From contig NW_023998460.1 of NCBI RefSeq assembly GCF_014805625.2, positions 138,441 to 202,440 on the forward strand: a stretch of 64,000 nt of DNA, in the 5' to 3' direction. Origin of the DNA: Glossina fuscipes (taxonomy: Eukaryota; Arthropoda; Insecta; Diptera; Glossinidae). Within the stretch, counting starts at the first letter, position 1. Each line of letters begins with the position of its first letter. The position numbers and the translations under genes were made by a program. Shown here piece by piece: positions 23,097 through 34,670 of the stretch. A model generated the notes under the pieces. It was not told where the DNA came from. It searched no databases and worked only from the letters and a program-made list of their open reading frames with translations.

Positions 23097-24460
23097 ATTC
23101 TTTCGAGGTAATGAGGTTAAATAAAACCCATGCAGATAAGGGCTTAACCATTCTACTACGAAGAAAGGTAAGCCAGAGGCTTGGATCAATGTATATAACA
23201 TCTGTGCGAGAGCCACTAGAAAAAGCCTTGAAAACATGACCAGTAAACTCTAACAAGTTGGTGAGTGTAGATCTTCCCTTTCGAAAACCATGTTGGAGAG
23301 GAGAAATTTACGATATTATGGAAAAAGCTATATGCTGAGCCACAATTCGCTCAAACAGTTTAGGCAAGACACACTTAACTTGGCAATGCCTCTGTGGTTC
23401 TGTACAAGTTGTCTACTACCACTTTTGTGAATAGGAATAAGGAAACAAGTCTTCCAACACAAAGGGAAAACACCTGAATTCAAGGACTTATTAAAAATCT
23501 TTGAGATAAGATCACAAAGCTCGCCAGCACAAGATATAAGTACACATGAATTCGATCAGGTCCAGGCGAACAATTATATTTTAGAGAGCTCAAACCTACA
23601 AAAACGTCCTTTTTAGATATAACAAAGTTAAGAATTGTAATTAAATTAGAAATCGGATATGGATAGTTTGCTGATAAATCAAAATTGGCATTTGAAAAGT
23701 TCTGTCGGAAGTATTCCGCAAAGAGGTTTGAGGTTTCAAAATCATTCGAGGACTCGGAGCCATTAAAAGACATATGCGAGGGATTTATGGAGATTTTTCT
23801 TTTGGAATTAACGAACTTAAAAAAGTATTTAGGATTAGCAAACAAGGAGGATTTAACAAACTGATGGCATCTGCAATAGTATTGGCGGTTGAGGGAATTA
23901 AATTTATGCCTTGCCACAGAGTAAGCGAAATAGTCGAAAGAAGAACCACTTTTCGAAAATTTTTTGAAAAGCTTGTTTTTCCCATTCTTGTATTATTTAA
24001 TTATTTTATTAAACCACGGGGGACCTTTGCTTCGAGGACGGGACTGCTTGATCGGAGCGGATGCAGATTGCTTGGCCACTTCACAAATGAGGGCGGCTTG
24101 CTTCATATATACAGAGATGTCCGAATTTGGGGGAATATAGGAGCAGGTCACATATAAGGAAATTTCACTCGAATGGCAATAAATTCAACGTCGGGAGTAG
24201 TAGGAAATTCAAGTGAATAGGAGGGAACTGCCGAAGAAATGGCAATTAAGACACCACCACCATTGCGAAACAATCGATCGTTTCTGAAAACTTGAAACGA
24301 ATTATGGAAAAGTTCCGACGAATGTAGATCCGGCTTTCAGTGAAGATCAGACAGGAAAATTCCGTGCTCACTGAATTTAGGAAGGTAGAACGAATTTTTG
24401 AATTTAGGCCCCTAACATTTTAATAAATGAGAGAAAATGAGCCTGAAGAAATATTTAGTT
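23097..24460 (-). pseudogene. ORF2 remnant of non-LTR copy B
   Basis: The minus strand starts with the endonuclease N-terminus (LIY-N-RGLNSKI near 24425) and keeps the region of the non-catalytic strands to about 24100. It then jumps over the GDFN and SDH motifs to FSKNFRKVV (23970) and the pre-RT segment LFANPKYFFKFVNSKRKIS (23840). The reverse transcriptase shows SPGPDRIHVY (23570) and, after frame changes, the FRKG-STxTNLLEF and ADVIYT regions, stopping before PQGS and YADD. The same endonuclease gap occurs in copy C. Inactive. Confidence 0.75.
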
Positions 24461-24469
24461 TTTTGAGGG

Positions 24470-25390
24470 GGAAAGAGCTACTGCATTAGAATTACGGGGT
24501 CGATCCCGAGGGATAAATTCCTTAATTAAGGATCCAACCGGCCACAATGGTTTATTTAACATCATATTTTCAGTCGGAACTAGAATTTTCAAAGATGAGA
24601 TAGCTCTAGATTGAGAAGGAGCTAATTTGAAAATACTAATGCGTTTTAAAATGACAGAAGGGGCTTTCGCTGCCAGACAACTTTTTATGTTTAATAACAG
24701 ATGTATCTAGTGCCAGTCTTGACACAAGCGCGACCAGCGTTTACACTCGAAAAGCCAGGAGGAGAGGAGGATTTACTGTTATCCTTATTAGTTTTAGGCG
24801 ATGACGCCTGAGAAGATTGAGTGACATCAATGGGAGGATATACCCTTGCCACTTCAGCATAGCTCAAGCCGGAAGGACTTCCCGCCTTTTGTGTAACTTT
24901 TATGTTACCGACCGACTCAGCCGTAACAGAACCACTAACATTCTTTGTAGACTTTAAGGAATCGCTAACTTGCACTAACGGAACGGATTTAGGAGAATTC
25001 AGAGGTGACGAACCACACGCTACGCTACGAGTTGAAATTTGTTAGCTGGAGAGAAAGATGACTGCGCAGTATAGCGATACTCATCAAATCTAGTCTTGAT
25101 TAATTCAAATTTCTTCCACTAAAAGCCGAGATTTTTGCTCAAATCTGAGAAACAATTTCTCGTCTCCGTGAAGAGTTTGTAGAAATCAATGTCCCGCTTT
25201 CTACAGTCAGGACATGACCATCGTAAACCTTTAGAAGGGTCAAGGACTGCATCAGCAGCACGGCCGGTAATACTAGCACACTTTGCATGTCCAAAGCGAT
25301 CACACAACCAACAAGAAATGAATCGTTCAGATTCAGGGCCCGTTTTCGCACGACATGGTGTAAATTAACAATCGATGTCCATTGAAAACA
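24470..25390 (-). pseudogene. ORF1 (PHD-type finger) of non-LTR copy B
   Basis: Translation on minus gives a PHD-like finger that keeps the cysteines lost from copy C: SCWLCDRFGHAKCASITGR, then CPDCRKRDIDFYKLFTETRN (25320-25150). The 24975-24691 frame gives the Ser/Pro linker with GLSYAEVARVYPP. The RRM-like region is largely deleted; the linker runs directly into KTGTRYICY, a remnant of the KAIFVSRLAPDT region. Remnants of LFKLAPSQSRAIS and the GSLIKEFI tail lie between 24640 and 24500. Frame changes make it non-functional. In the intact family this protein would be the RNA-binding partner of ORF2. Confidence 0.75.
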
Positions 25391-25752
25391 AAAAAAGTAG
25401 TTTATGAAGGAAAAAAAAAAAATAAAAATTTTTTTCCACGGCACAAATTTTCAGGAAAATTAAAACAAATTTCTCACTTCCCTGCCCACTGTAAATATAG
25501 AGCGAAAGCTAAAGAAACTGTAAACACAGATTAACAGGCAAAAAGAGGGACTTTTACTAAGAGCTCAATTGTTGGTTACAATAAACCAAAATAATTTTAT
25601 CATATACGTTAAATTCACACTTTATTCTTTTAGAGAATTTTTTAAAATTAAACACGAATAAGGCAAAAAAGCTAAGAAATACACTAAAAAAATTGAAATA
25701 TTTCTTGCATAGAATAAAAACGCGACTAAGACGCACGCAGAGTTGCCAAACT

Positions 25753-28399
25753 ATTGAAAGGCAGTGAGTAGTACAAATTCGGTCACAGCCAAATACTATT
25801 TTCTTACTTGTTTAGGTAAACCAGCAAACTCTTTTCTAAACTTTTTTTCGATTTTGTTGATTACGATTCATTTCTTTATGATTTTTTCTATTTGTTATCT
25901 ATTTCCAGGTAACACCATTGCATATATAATCTGATGTATTTTTTATTTAGAATATATGTAAACTTTTGGATCCTGTCTCTTTGCAACAATTGAAATATTA
26001 TTTACCCACAAAGGTGATATATTCTTAGCAGAGTGGAGCGCACTAAAATTTTTTTTTAATTTATAAATATGTTTCTTGGTTCCATTTAATTTTTCTTTGA
26101 TTTTTTTTCATATCATTGGCTTAATTTGTAATAAATTTTTTTTTTTTATATTCAAGACATTTTTCTCTTATACTTTAATTTTGTTAGTTTTTTTATATAA
26201 GTATTTTCAAAAGTTTACGTTTTGCGACACACGAGCTGTTTGCTCCACATTGACGTTTGTTCAACATCAACACCATGAAAGAAAGATATGTAGAGCTTGT
26301 GACTGCTAGAGTCCATTCGTCAGAGATTTCATTTAAAAGAATAGAATAGAAGAGATATAGTGTGACAAGGAATTTTGAGGAAACGTGTTCTTGCATAAAA
26401 CGCATTTATTTCTTAGCTTAAGCTGAATCTTCTGGTCAGCATAAATAAATAAAAATATAAATAAGAATAACTTGTAGAAGGTTATGAATACAATAACTAT
26501 CCAGAAAAGTAAAAATCATAAAATTTGCTGAAATTAAAATAAAATCAGCAAGTTATTCAAATTGTTGCTAAAGTTCTGTAAACAAGCTGAACTGAAAAAA
26601 ATATATATCAGCCGATAAGCAGCTATATTCCCTAATGACAGCTTCATTTTTGTGCAACCTTTAATACAATTATTGTTGGTATTGTCGGAGATACTATTCG
26701 GTAATATCATCGAGAAGTTCTTTAACTGCTTTCCCCTAAGGGTTGGTTTAATGTTGCAGCTTTTTATAAACTTTACCGAACTTTTAGTTGCTACAAGTTT
26801 ATGTTGCTGCAAGAGAAGGTCGAAGTTTCCCTCCGAAATATTCAAAAAAATATTTAGGTGACATTTAAAATGCTAACAGAATTATATTAATTAGCGGATA
26901 AATCAAGTGTAAAACGGCAGTTAGTTCTTGTTTTGGGCAAAACAATTCAGGGTATCTATTTTGTTTATGTATCCAAATTGCTTTTCCGTTTATTTAAAAT
27001 GTTTACTCTAAATTTTTTCACTTTATATGGGAGCAAGCAGCGCAGCGATAAAACTTGCAGTAAAATTTAATACAATTTGTCAATATTGTTTCGGCCGATT
27101 AACTCATGTGTTCGTGTAGAACAGGTGCGCCATGGCTCAATTATTTTTATACCGTATGCAGAGCAGTATGTTAGGTTTGTGAGAATGTGTGAAACACCCA
27201 AAAGAGTTGATATAGGCCCGCCTTTTGTTATACCGACTGATTCAGCAACGCTTTTTAAGTAGATACAAGCTTGTTCGTCTTTCCGCCCTGTTTTCTTCTG
27301 TTCAACCTAAAGGTAGCAGCCGCTTTTGTAGAAATTTACTTATTCTTCTTTCACCGTCAAAGTAGGAAAAAGTTGTTTAAATATAAAATTCTATTGGATA
27401 AAAGAAGACATGCTCAGCTTATAAAGCCTTCATTCATAAACAAAAAAGTTTTATAAACGCAAAATGGTTCCTAATTATAGATAAATTTAATGAAATTCGT
27501 CCAGGACATATATTTACCAACATGTATTCATATGTGTTAACCGCCAATTTTTATTTTTTCGAGTAGATCAACTTGGTTCATCTTAACTTCTGGGTTTTAA
27601 AAATAACGCTATAAAGCTCATAAAAATGTTCTATGATTTTGCTTTTAATTTGCCTTTGTATGATTTTCTAAACAAATGTATTAATTTTTCCAAAATAAAC
27701 AACGAAGAATATCAAAATAAATATGGAATCAAATCAATACCCTGATGTAGAAAATTTGGTTACATGGCGCTCATTAAATTTTCCAAAATTATATTTAAAA
27801 AAACGCAAGCTGTCATTCTCGAGAAAGAATTAATTCACTATTGTGTATTTCATCGATTCGCAAAAATTGGAAAACGTAGATTCTTTCATTGATTTAGGAC
27901 TTTCATTCGACTAAGGACTATGCTGTAATCTGCGCATCGAGCTCTCTTTAAATACAGCTATGAAAGCGCTAAGTTTAGTTAAATAGTTCTCCAAAAGGCC
28001 GTTTCAAGATTGCGAACTTCTCGAATAAATCATATAGCATACATAAAGTCATCATAACTTTTAATAAAAAATGCCCGTGTATGTAGATTAACTCACCATC
28101 ATTCCATTTATATTCTCTTTTGCTTTTTCGGTTAATGGTCTGTTGTCTTGTGCATAGTTTGCAAAATAGATTCGAGTAGCATAAAATCGTTTCAACATAT
28201 GTTAGAAAAAAAAGTTTCTTAGTAAAATGTTTTATTTCTTCATTTTTCGCTCTATTTGAACACTAAGTGAACAAACGACATGTGTCGACATTATTGCTTC
28301 ACAGGATCCATATGAGCCTAAAGAGGGTAAACTAAATGCACATTCGCATTCAATTAAATTCATTTTTTTATATATTTGATTTTTTTTTATTTTGTCACC
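25753..28399. other. No recognised gene; one weak DINE-like trace
   Basis: 27150-27230 contains TATACCGTATGCAGAGCAGT, ATGTTAGGTTTGTGAGAATG, then AACACCCAAAAGAGTTGA, which follows the order of the fly DINE-like consensus (TATAC..GTATATTAAGTTTGT..AACACCC) but without its diagnostic GTCCGTC part. The minus frame at 26534-26845 is the longest here and resembles nothing I know. Long T runs near 26045-26150. Confidence 0.35.
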
Positions 28400-28507
28400 T
28401 AGGAACGTATCCCCTATAATCCCATATAAATTACCATTCCGTATTCACGGTTTCTGTATTCGCATTTTTATGGAACGTATCCCCCGCGAATAGGGAACTT
28501 TTACTGT
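28400..28507 (-). mobile_element. Possible pogo/Tigger-like terminal sequence
   Basis: The minus strand reads TACAGTAAAAGTTCCCTATT at 28507, then CGCGGGGGATACGTTCCATA, then alternating GCGAATACAG and GTGAATACGG steps, and ends near 28404 with AGGGGATACGTTCC. A CAGT start after TA with CGCGAATA/GATACGTTCC motifs is the pattern of pogo-group termini as I remember it. No matching opposite end or transposase was found. The GGAACGTATCCCC motif occurs twice, 67 bp apart. Family call is tentative. Confidence 0.35.
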
Positions 28508-31269
28508 ATGCAACTATCGCCCTGGTCTAATTTCTGGGATACCGACTACACATATCTATTTTTACAAAGGTGTAAAGCAAAAATTAAATTTATCTAGTAA
28601 ATAAAAAAATAAGAAGCCAATTATTGCAGAGTTTTTATAAAAATGAGCTTTAGGCTGGCTATTTGGTTAAAATTTGATATGAGGAAAACTTTAACAATAA
28701 AAAAACCAAAGGTTATAAAACAAACCTCATGTAGCATATATCCTTGGTCAATTTGCGATTTAGCACTGTATAGGATGTCTTCAGTTTTCTTCTGAATACT
28801 TTTTTATTTGGCCATGAAAAAATTCTTTGCTCAATATTACACACATTATTATAGAACAATGTTCAGCAACTTATCGTAGTCAAATCAAAAGCCGCGAAAA
28901 TATCAAACTATTGTTTTATGAAAACCTTATCAACATTCTTTTTAACAAGGTATATCACCTATTAAATTTTCCTCAAAAATAATCTTTATTCAGATCATAC
29001 AAGTTTTATTTTTTCAACGACTATAAAGAATTTGTATTTATATTTAAATTTATATGCAAATCTAAATTTCGAACATTTCTCTGTTACGAGTGTAAGCTAT
29101 GCTGAGTGGAACAATACTTCGGGTAATACTAGCTTTGTTTTTTTGCTGTGCTTGGCGTGGCCCCAGTGACAAACATTATTCGAACATTTTTTTTATATTA
29201 TTGTATAAAAAGCAATTCTTCAAAGCCAAATCAAAAAATTTTCCGAAGACTATTTTTTACATTCTGTACACTGTTGGATACACGAAGGGCAACAGTATGC
29301 AGCTTTAGTTTTTTCGCAATATTAGGTGAAGTCATAGTCACCCACTTTCGCTTTTTCAATCTCATGCTGAACGTAGCAAAAAAATTTTTTTATATCATTT
29401 TAACAAATTAACATAAAGCTGCGTTTTGTTTGTAATATATTTTTTAAAGCTTCTGAAATAGTTATATTATAGCTATGATTTGATTAAAATCCGTGCAAGA
29501 CCTCGTGTAACAGTGCCAGAGAATTGATTCTCTGGCGGTATGACCGCCCTCTAAAAACCAAACAATTCTTCATTTTCGTTGTGCAGACATTATCGAAAAA
29601 CTCTTACCCAGAAGTTCAATTCAAAAATGGTCCCGAAAGGTTTGCGAATAGGTTTATAGTTAACGGTCAATTAGTTGATATTGCCTGTGCAGAGCAGTTT
29701 TTTTATTTATTAAAGTTAACCAGACTTAGCCAATAAGCACTCAAAAACGTTTTGCAAGATTATTGAAGGAAAAAATTAAAAACGCGAACTGAGAATAAAT
29801 AAAATAAATCGGGTTGTCTTTTTTGAATAGCTGTTGATATTATTATTCTATATGCTTTCTAATGTCACTTGCGTAAATGAAATCCAAATTTGTATTTTCC
29901 TACTACAACTGCAGCACATATTTTGCACACAAGTATCACGTTAGGTAAACAACGCATTAAACGCATATTACTGCTGTAACAAGTTCTCAAATAGCTGCTG
30001 TGCTTTCTTTTTAATACACACATTTTTATTGCTTATTGGGACTTGATAGTTCAGCGTCCATACAATAGCCGTTTTATGGCTGTTGATTTTTTGGCTGACA
30101 TATATACAATGGTACACCCGTCACCTTCAGCGATTCGTGATCCACAAAACTCGCAAAAAATATGAAAAATCATCCCCTTTCTGAGATATTACCAAGATGA
30201 TTGTCTTCCAGTTAGTGAAATACGATGTATACATAGGACCAGTCTGAACTAGGCGGAAATATGTGCAATATGTATATAAGCATATAATATAAGTATATAA
30301 GCATATTCAATTTCATCTTCAATAGTTTTGAAATTGGAAAAGTCAATCATATAAACTAGAGAATGTATTTCATGATAAACTTCTTTTAAATTCAAAAACA
30401 GAGCACTTTACAAATATAGTTAGATCTATGGTTGTTTTGCGTGAACGCTGGTCTAGAAAAATTCACAATTCATACACTGCATTAAAAGTGCATATGGCTT
30501 TGATCAAAGCAACTCTTGAATGTGCTATACAGTTCCCGTTCTGTAATCGCCAGCTACAATCAATTAAATTAGGCCAAAAGCAAACAGAACAAATATAGCG
30601 ACCTGTAGGTTGAACAAAAGAAAGAAGGACAGACAGACAGTTAAGTTTAAATTGCCTCAGAAAGTGACTCTGACTCTGTCGGTGTAATAAAAGGAGGGTC
30701 TACCTCAAGTCCTTCTTGGTGTTGCACATATCTTCACTCTACTCTTTTTGCACCAAAGAACGGCACGTAATTATAAGGTCAAAGTTTTTATTATTAAATT
30801 TTGAATAATAGTCCCATTTCGGAGAAGTATTCATCAGCTGCCAGATAAAATGATTTCAATCGACTCGGTTTTAGAGTTGAAAAATAAGCGCGGCGTTCAC
30901 TTTTCTATAAAACGTGTAGCCAACATTCCTACTAAGATAAGCTTTTTGCTTGCCTTGATAACACGTTTTTTAAAATTTTATATTGCTCGAAATTACTTAG
31001 CCGGAAGGTTCTTATCAGACTATAATTCCCAATTAGCGCATTTTCTTTTTTTGTAACCTTTTACATAATTTATTAACTCCAAAAAATGTAATGTAATAAT
31101 TTGTTTAATGTGTTTAAAATTAAATTATGAAAAAATAAAGAAATTACAAAAATCAGATGATGTTATAATAAATTCATTTAAACTGCATATGGGTGCACAT
31201 GTATGACGGATACATATTATTTACACATAAATGTTTGGATTGACTAAAAAGAAATATGGTCACCTACAA
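28508..31269. other. No recognised gene; weak repeat near 30610-30750
   Basis: 30610-30750 contains AGGACAGACAGACAG, GACTCTGACTCTGTCGGTGT and a purine-rich stretch. A looser version of the middle occurs at 36255-36300 (GATTGATTCTGTAGGTAT). This may be a decayed dispersed repeat read in antisense. Nothing else was recognised. Confidence 0.3.
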
Positions 31270-31292
31270 GTGTGTGTGTGTGTGTGTGTGTG
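31270..31292. repeat. (GT)n microsatellite
   Basis: About eleven uninterrupted GT units, followed at 31305-31319 by a run of A, about 160 bp upstream of the mariner element. Confidence 0.95.
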
Positions 31293-31455
31293 GATGTTTT
31301 TACAAAAAAAAAAAAAAAATGACTGAAAACGCATGTAATTTATTAGTTCCGGTAAAAAAAGGAAGACGTTATCGCATTTCACCCAAATATTTGTAGAAAA
31401 AATTTGCGAGCATACCAACACACCAAAAATTTCAGCTTTAACTTTTGATGATATA

Positions 31456-32690
31456 TTAGTTTGGGGAAAAAGAAATCCATTATTTTTTCGGTAGATGGCT
31501 GCACTGATAGATTTCTCGTAAAGTATCGATCAAACAATTTCCGATACTGTACATTTCGCAGTAAAAAGAATTATTTTGCTGTTTTTTGTTTGGTGCATTC
31601 AGTTGTTAGTTACAGCGTCTTAAAAATGGAAGTGAACAAAGAGCAAATTCGGTACATTGTACAGTTTTTCTTTGACAAAGGCGAAAATGCAAGCCAGACG
31701 GCTAAAATTGTGAATGGTGTTTATGGTTCCGATACTGTAACAGCCAATTATGTGCAATTTTGGTTTTGTAGATTCCGTTCAGGAATTTTTGATGTTAAAG
31801 ATGCACCTCGCACAGGTAGGCCTGTCGTCGAAAATGTCGATAAAATCGGAGAATTGATCGAAGTTGACCGGCATGTTAGCAGTCGTAACATCGCCCAGGA
31901 CCATAAAACAGTTTTAAACCATTTACACAAAGCTGGATTTAAAAAGAAGCTCGATGTTTGGGTGCCACACCAATTAACAGAAAAAAACATGATGGATCGA
32001 ATTTCCATCTGCGAAACCTTGGCCAAACGGAATGAGATAGACCCATTTCTTAAACGGATGGTGACTGGAGATGAGAAATGGATCACATACGATAACCCTG
32101 TGCGAAAATGATCGTGGTCAAAGAGCGGTGAAGCACCTCAAACGGCCAGGAAGGTTTTGCTATGCATTTGGTGGGACTGGAAGGGGATTATTTATTATGA
32201 GTTGCTTCCATGTGGCCAAACGCAATTCTGATCTCTACTGTCAACAACTGGACCGTTTGAAGATAGCGATTGACCAGAAACGGCCAGAATTGGCCAACAG
32301 GAGAGGTGTCGTGTTCCACCAGGACAACGCTAGGCCACATACATCTACAGTGACTCGCCAGAAACTTCGGGAGCTTGGTTGGGAAGTTTAAATGCATCCG
32401 CCATACAGTCCGGACTTGGCACCAAGCGATTATCATCTTTTTCTTGCATTGCAAAATTTCTTTAATGATAAAAAATTGGAATCTAGGGAGGATTGTGAAA
32501 ATCGACTACTAGAGTTTTTTGCAAATAGAGACCAGGACTTCTATGAGAGAGGCATTTTGAAGTTACCTTTAAAATGGCAACAAATCATACAACAAAACGG
32601 TGCATATTTGACCCAAATCGGACAATCGGCATGTTAAATAAAGTCCTGAAATTCATATAAAAATAATGGATTTCTTTTTCCCCAAACTAA
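31456..32690 (+). mobile_element. Full-length mariner element (1235 bp) with 32-bp terminal inverted repeats
   Basis: Left end TTAGTTTGGGGAAAAAGAAA at 31456 and its inverse at 32690 form inverted repeats identical over about 32 bp. TA flanks both sides (31454-31455, 32691-32692), the mariner target duplication. Length and layout are standard for mariner. The transposase inside is disabled. The perfect ends contrast with the coding damage, so the copy could still be mobilised in trans if an active relative exists in the genome. Two shorter relatives lie at 34343 and 52130. Confidence 0.95.
31626..32637 (+). pseudogene. Mariner transposase (D,D34D), broken by two stops and a frameshift
   Basis: The ATG at 31626 (MEVNKEQIRYIVQFFFDKG) is preferred over 31461, which lies in the terminal repeat. 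The N-terminal helix-turn-helix half includes the linker APRTGRPVVENVDKI (the GRP motif). WVPHQLTEKN follows. The catalytic blocks are GDEKWITYDN (first Asp), VVFHQDNARPHTS (second) and YSPDLAPSDYHLF (third), a D,D34D arrangement, and the C-terminus is LPLKWQQI. Damage: an in-frame TGA at 32109, where Arg is expected; a gap of a few codons between PQT and ARKV; a frameshift near 32222 before NSDLYCQQLDR; and a TAA at 32389 just before MHPPYSPDL. It belongs to the mariner family proper, most like the cecropia/mellifera-type groups by motif; the subfamily is a guess. Confidence 0.9.
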
Positions 32691-32692
32691 TA

Positions 32693-33177
32693 TATTAATT
32701 AGACTACAACAAATAGTTTAAAAAAAACTGAAAACATAGCATATATATGTTTATATACAAATATACAAGCAAGTACAGGTATTGCTTCCATGTTAAAGAA
32801 AAAAACAATTTTATTTTTATTGCCAGTGAATTTGTACAAATTTGTCGTAAAAAGCCCACCTTAACTTGCCATAAACGTAATGATGAAAACGAGCAAATAT
32901 AGTAGTAAAAAGCAAATTCTACATTATTTTTTTAATGAATTAAAAAAAAGAATTTTTCGTTTATACCGCACCTTTTCCAATAATTGCTAGTTTTTTTCTC
33001 ACTTGCTGACGTACATACATTTCATTGACTTTCATTGACTACATTTCGGAAACGAATTTTTTTGTTCTTTTTTTAATAAAAAATGAAAGCTGACGTTTTT
33101 GATAGGCGGCGAAACTTTGACGTTTTCTATTCATTTTTCACCCCAACACCTCTAAGCTTATGAATCTAAGCTTTTGG
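32693..33177. other. Short spacer between mariner and beta element, no feature
   Basis: AT-rich, with many short A and T runs (32930-33080). Nothing recognised. It ends in AGCTTTTGG, the left target duplication of the beta element. Confidence 0.5.
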
Positions 33178-33779
33178 AAGGGTGTGAAGTTATATTTAAA
33201 TATAACTAGCAAAGACACAAACTAAAATTTTTTACAGAGCTCTGTAAAGCCGTTAACAGAATTCTGTTAAACGAAGTCTCGGAGGGATTTAACTCAAAAT
33301 ACAAGTAAAATAGAAGTTTTCGCAAATTTTTTTGCAAATTCTTATAAACAAAACATGACTTTAAGTAAATTAATTAATACTCGAAAGGACAACATTTTTA
33401 CACCTTGTCGTAAATGAGGTTGGTCAGGCGAAAATTTGCGTAGCTACTTTGGCCAAACCATGTCCCTTGAAAAAATGAAACCAGCACAGAGTGAATCCTC
33501 TATTAATAGCCTTTCCAACGGTGTCCGGGTTGTATTAAGTTTTGTCCCAAAAATTTTTTTATGGGACTTTGAAAATTTCCATACTTAACATAATGCACGT
33601 TCATTATCCAACAGTGAATAAAGTGCTAAAAAAATGATGGTTATCTTATATACAAACAGACTTGCTTCACTTTCAAAATTAATGATTTATTATTATCGTT
33701 ATTTTTTTTCTATTTTTATTTGTATCAACCTTTTTTTTTTAATACTAAAAGCAAAATGTGATTTAATTTTATATAACTA

Positions 33780-34060
33780 CATATACCTCTCACTGTACGA
33801 TGGGGTATACTTATTTTGTTTTTTCCCATAATATATGTAACACCCAAAAAAAATCTTCAGAGACCCTGCAAAGTATATATATTCTTGATCTGCGTAAAAT
33901 TCTGAGTTGATTTAGCCATGTCCGTCCATCTTTATGTCTGTGTGCTGTTTGTTTCTGGTCCTCTCCTGGTCGCAAAAATAAAGTTATCAATTTCAAATTT
34001 GATAGAAACATTAGAAATTTCTGCATGCAGTTTTGTGTTGAAAGAGCAGATGCGCGTGAA
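33780..34060 (+). repeat. DINE-like repeat inside the beta element
   Basis: Best-preserved copy in the window: CTCACTGTACGATGGGGTAT, TGTAACACCC, AGAGACCCTGCAAAGTATAT, ATATTCTTGATC, GATTTAGCCATGTCCGTCCA, CTGGTCGCAAAAATAAAG, TTTCTGCATGCAGTTTTG. It lies between the left arm and the mariner remnant. It either inserted into beta or was captured by it. Confidence 0.65.
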
Positions 34061-34342
34061 CTGAATGCAATTCGGTTTTTTTTAAAAAAAATTTTTGGAT
34101 TTTTGATCGTTACTCGGAAATTATTAATGTTAGTACTTTGAAATTTTCTACATTAACTTTGCGAAGAACTCTACTCCTTACACACAAAAACGGAAAAAAA
34201 TCAGCCATGCTCACACCAAGTTACAAGTGTTTAAACTTATGTTTATCACTTTTTTGGAGAATATAAATTTCTTACTTATTTTTTATTCGTTCTAATTATT
34301 AATTTAATTTGTTCGTGCACAAGCAATGAGTTTGTTAGTATA

Positions 34343-34670
34343 ATAGTTTGGGGAAAAAGAAATCCATTATTTTTTCGGTAGATGGCTGCACTGGTAGATT
34401 TCTCGTAAAGTATCGATCAAACAATTTCAGATTTATGCTCGTTGGAAAGGTGACATTTCGCAGTAAAAAAAATTCTTTTGCTGTTTTTTGTTTGGTGCAT
34501 TCAGTTGTGAGTTACAGCGTGTTAAAAATGGAAGTGAACAAAGAGAAAATTCGGTACATTTTACAGTGAAAATCGACTACTAGAGTTTTTTGCAAATAGA
34601 GACCAGGACTTCTATGAGAGAGGCATTTTAAAGTTACCTTTAAAATGGCAACAAATCGTACAACATATTT
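34343..34670 (+). mobile_element. Internally deleted mariner derivative inside the beta element, 3' end lost
   Basis: The left terminal repeat (one change, ATAGTTTGGGG) and the first codons of transposase (MEVNKEKIRYILQ) are fused directly at about 34567 to the last part of the gene (CENRLLEFFANRDQDFYERG read in another frame). It stops at ACAACATATTT and runs into the 182-bp repeat, so the right terminal repeat is missing. Relative to the full mariner at 31456 it lacks 10 bases in AACAAAACGGTGCATA and shares two substitutions with the copy at 52130. No function. Confidence 0.85.

Larger units (their letters stand above)
23097..25752 (-). mobile_element. Non-LTR retrotransposon copy B, 3'-truncated
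   Basis: A minus-strand copy closely similar to copy C. The 5' end is preserved: AGTTTGGCAACTCTGCGTGC at 25752, as in copy C at 50957. The leader, ORF1, endonuclease start and reverse transcriptase follow. Homology ends at 23097, inside the reverse transcriptase just before the PQGS block, so the 3' half is missing; non-LTR copies normally lose the 5' side, so this loss came from a later rearrangement. It shares with C a deletion of the C-terminal endonuclease (junction near 24065). Several frame changes, stops and small deletions. Confidence 0.85.

Noticed and set aside
26534..26845. 103-codon minus-strand frame
   Set aside because: No recognised motif, and no neighbouring coding signal. 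Left unannotated.
30590..30760. Repeat shared with 36230-36330
   Set aside because: Only a short, interrupted similarity around GACTCTGTCGGTGT; too weak to call a family.
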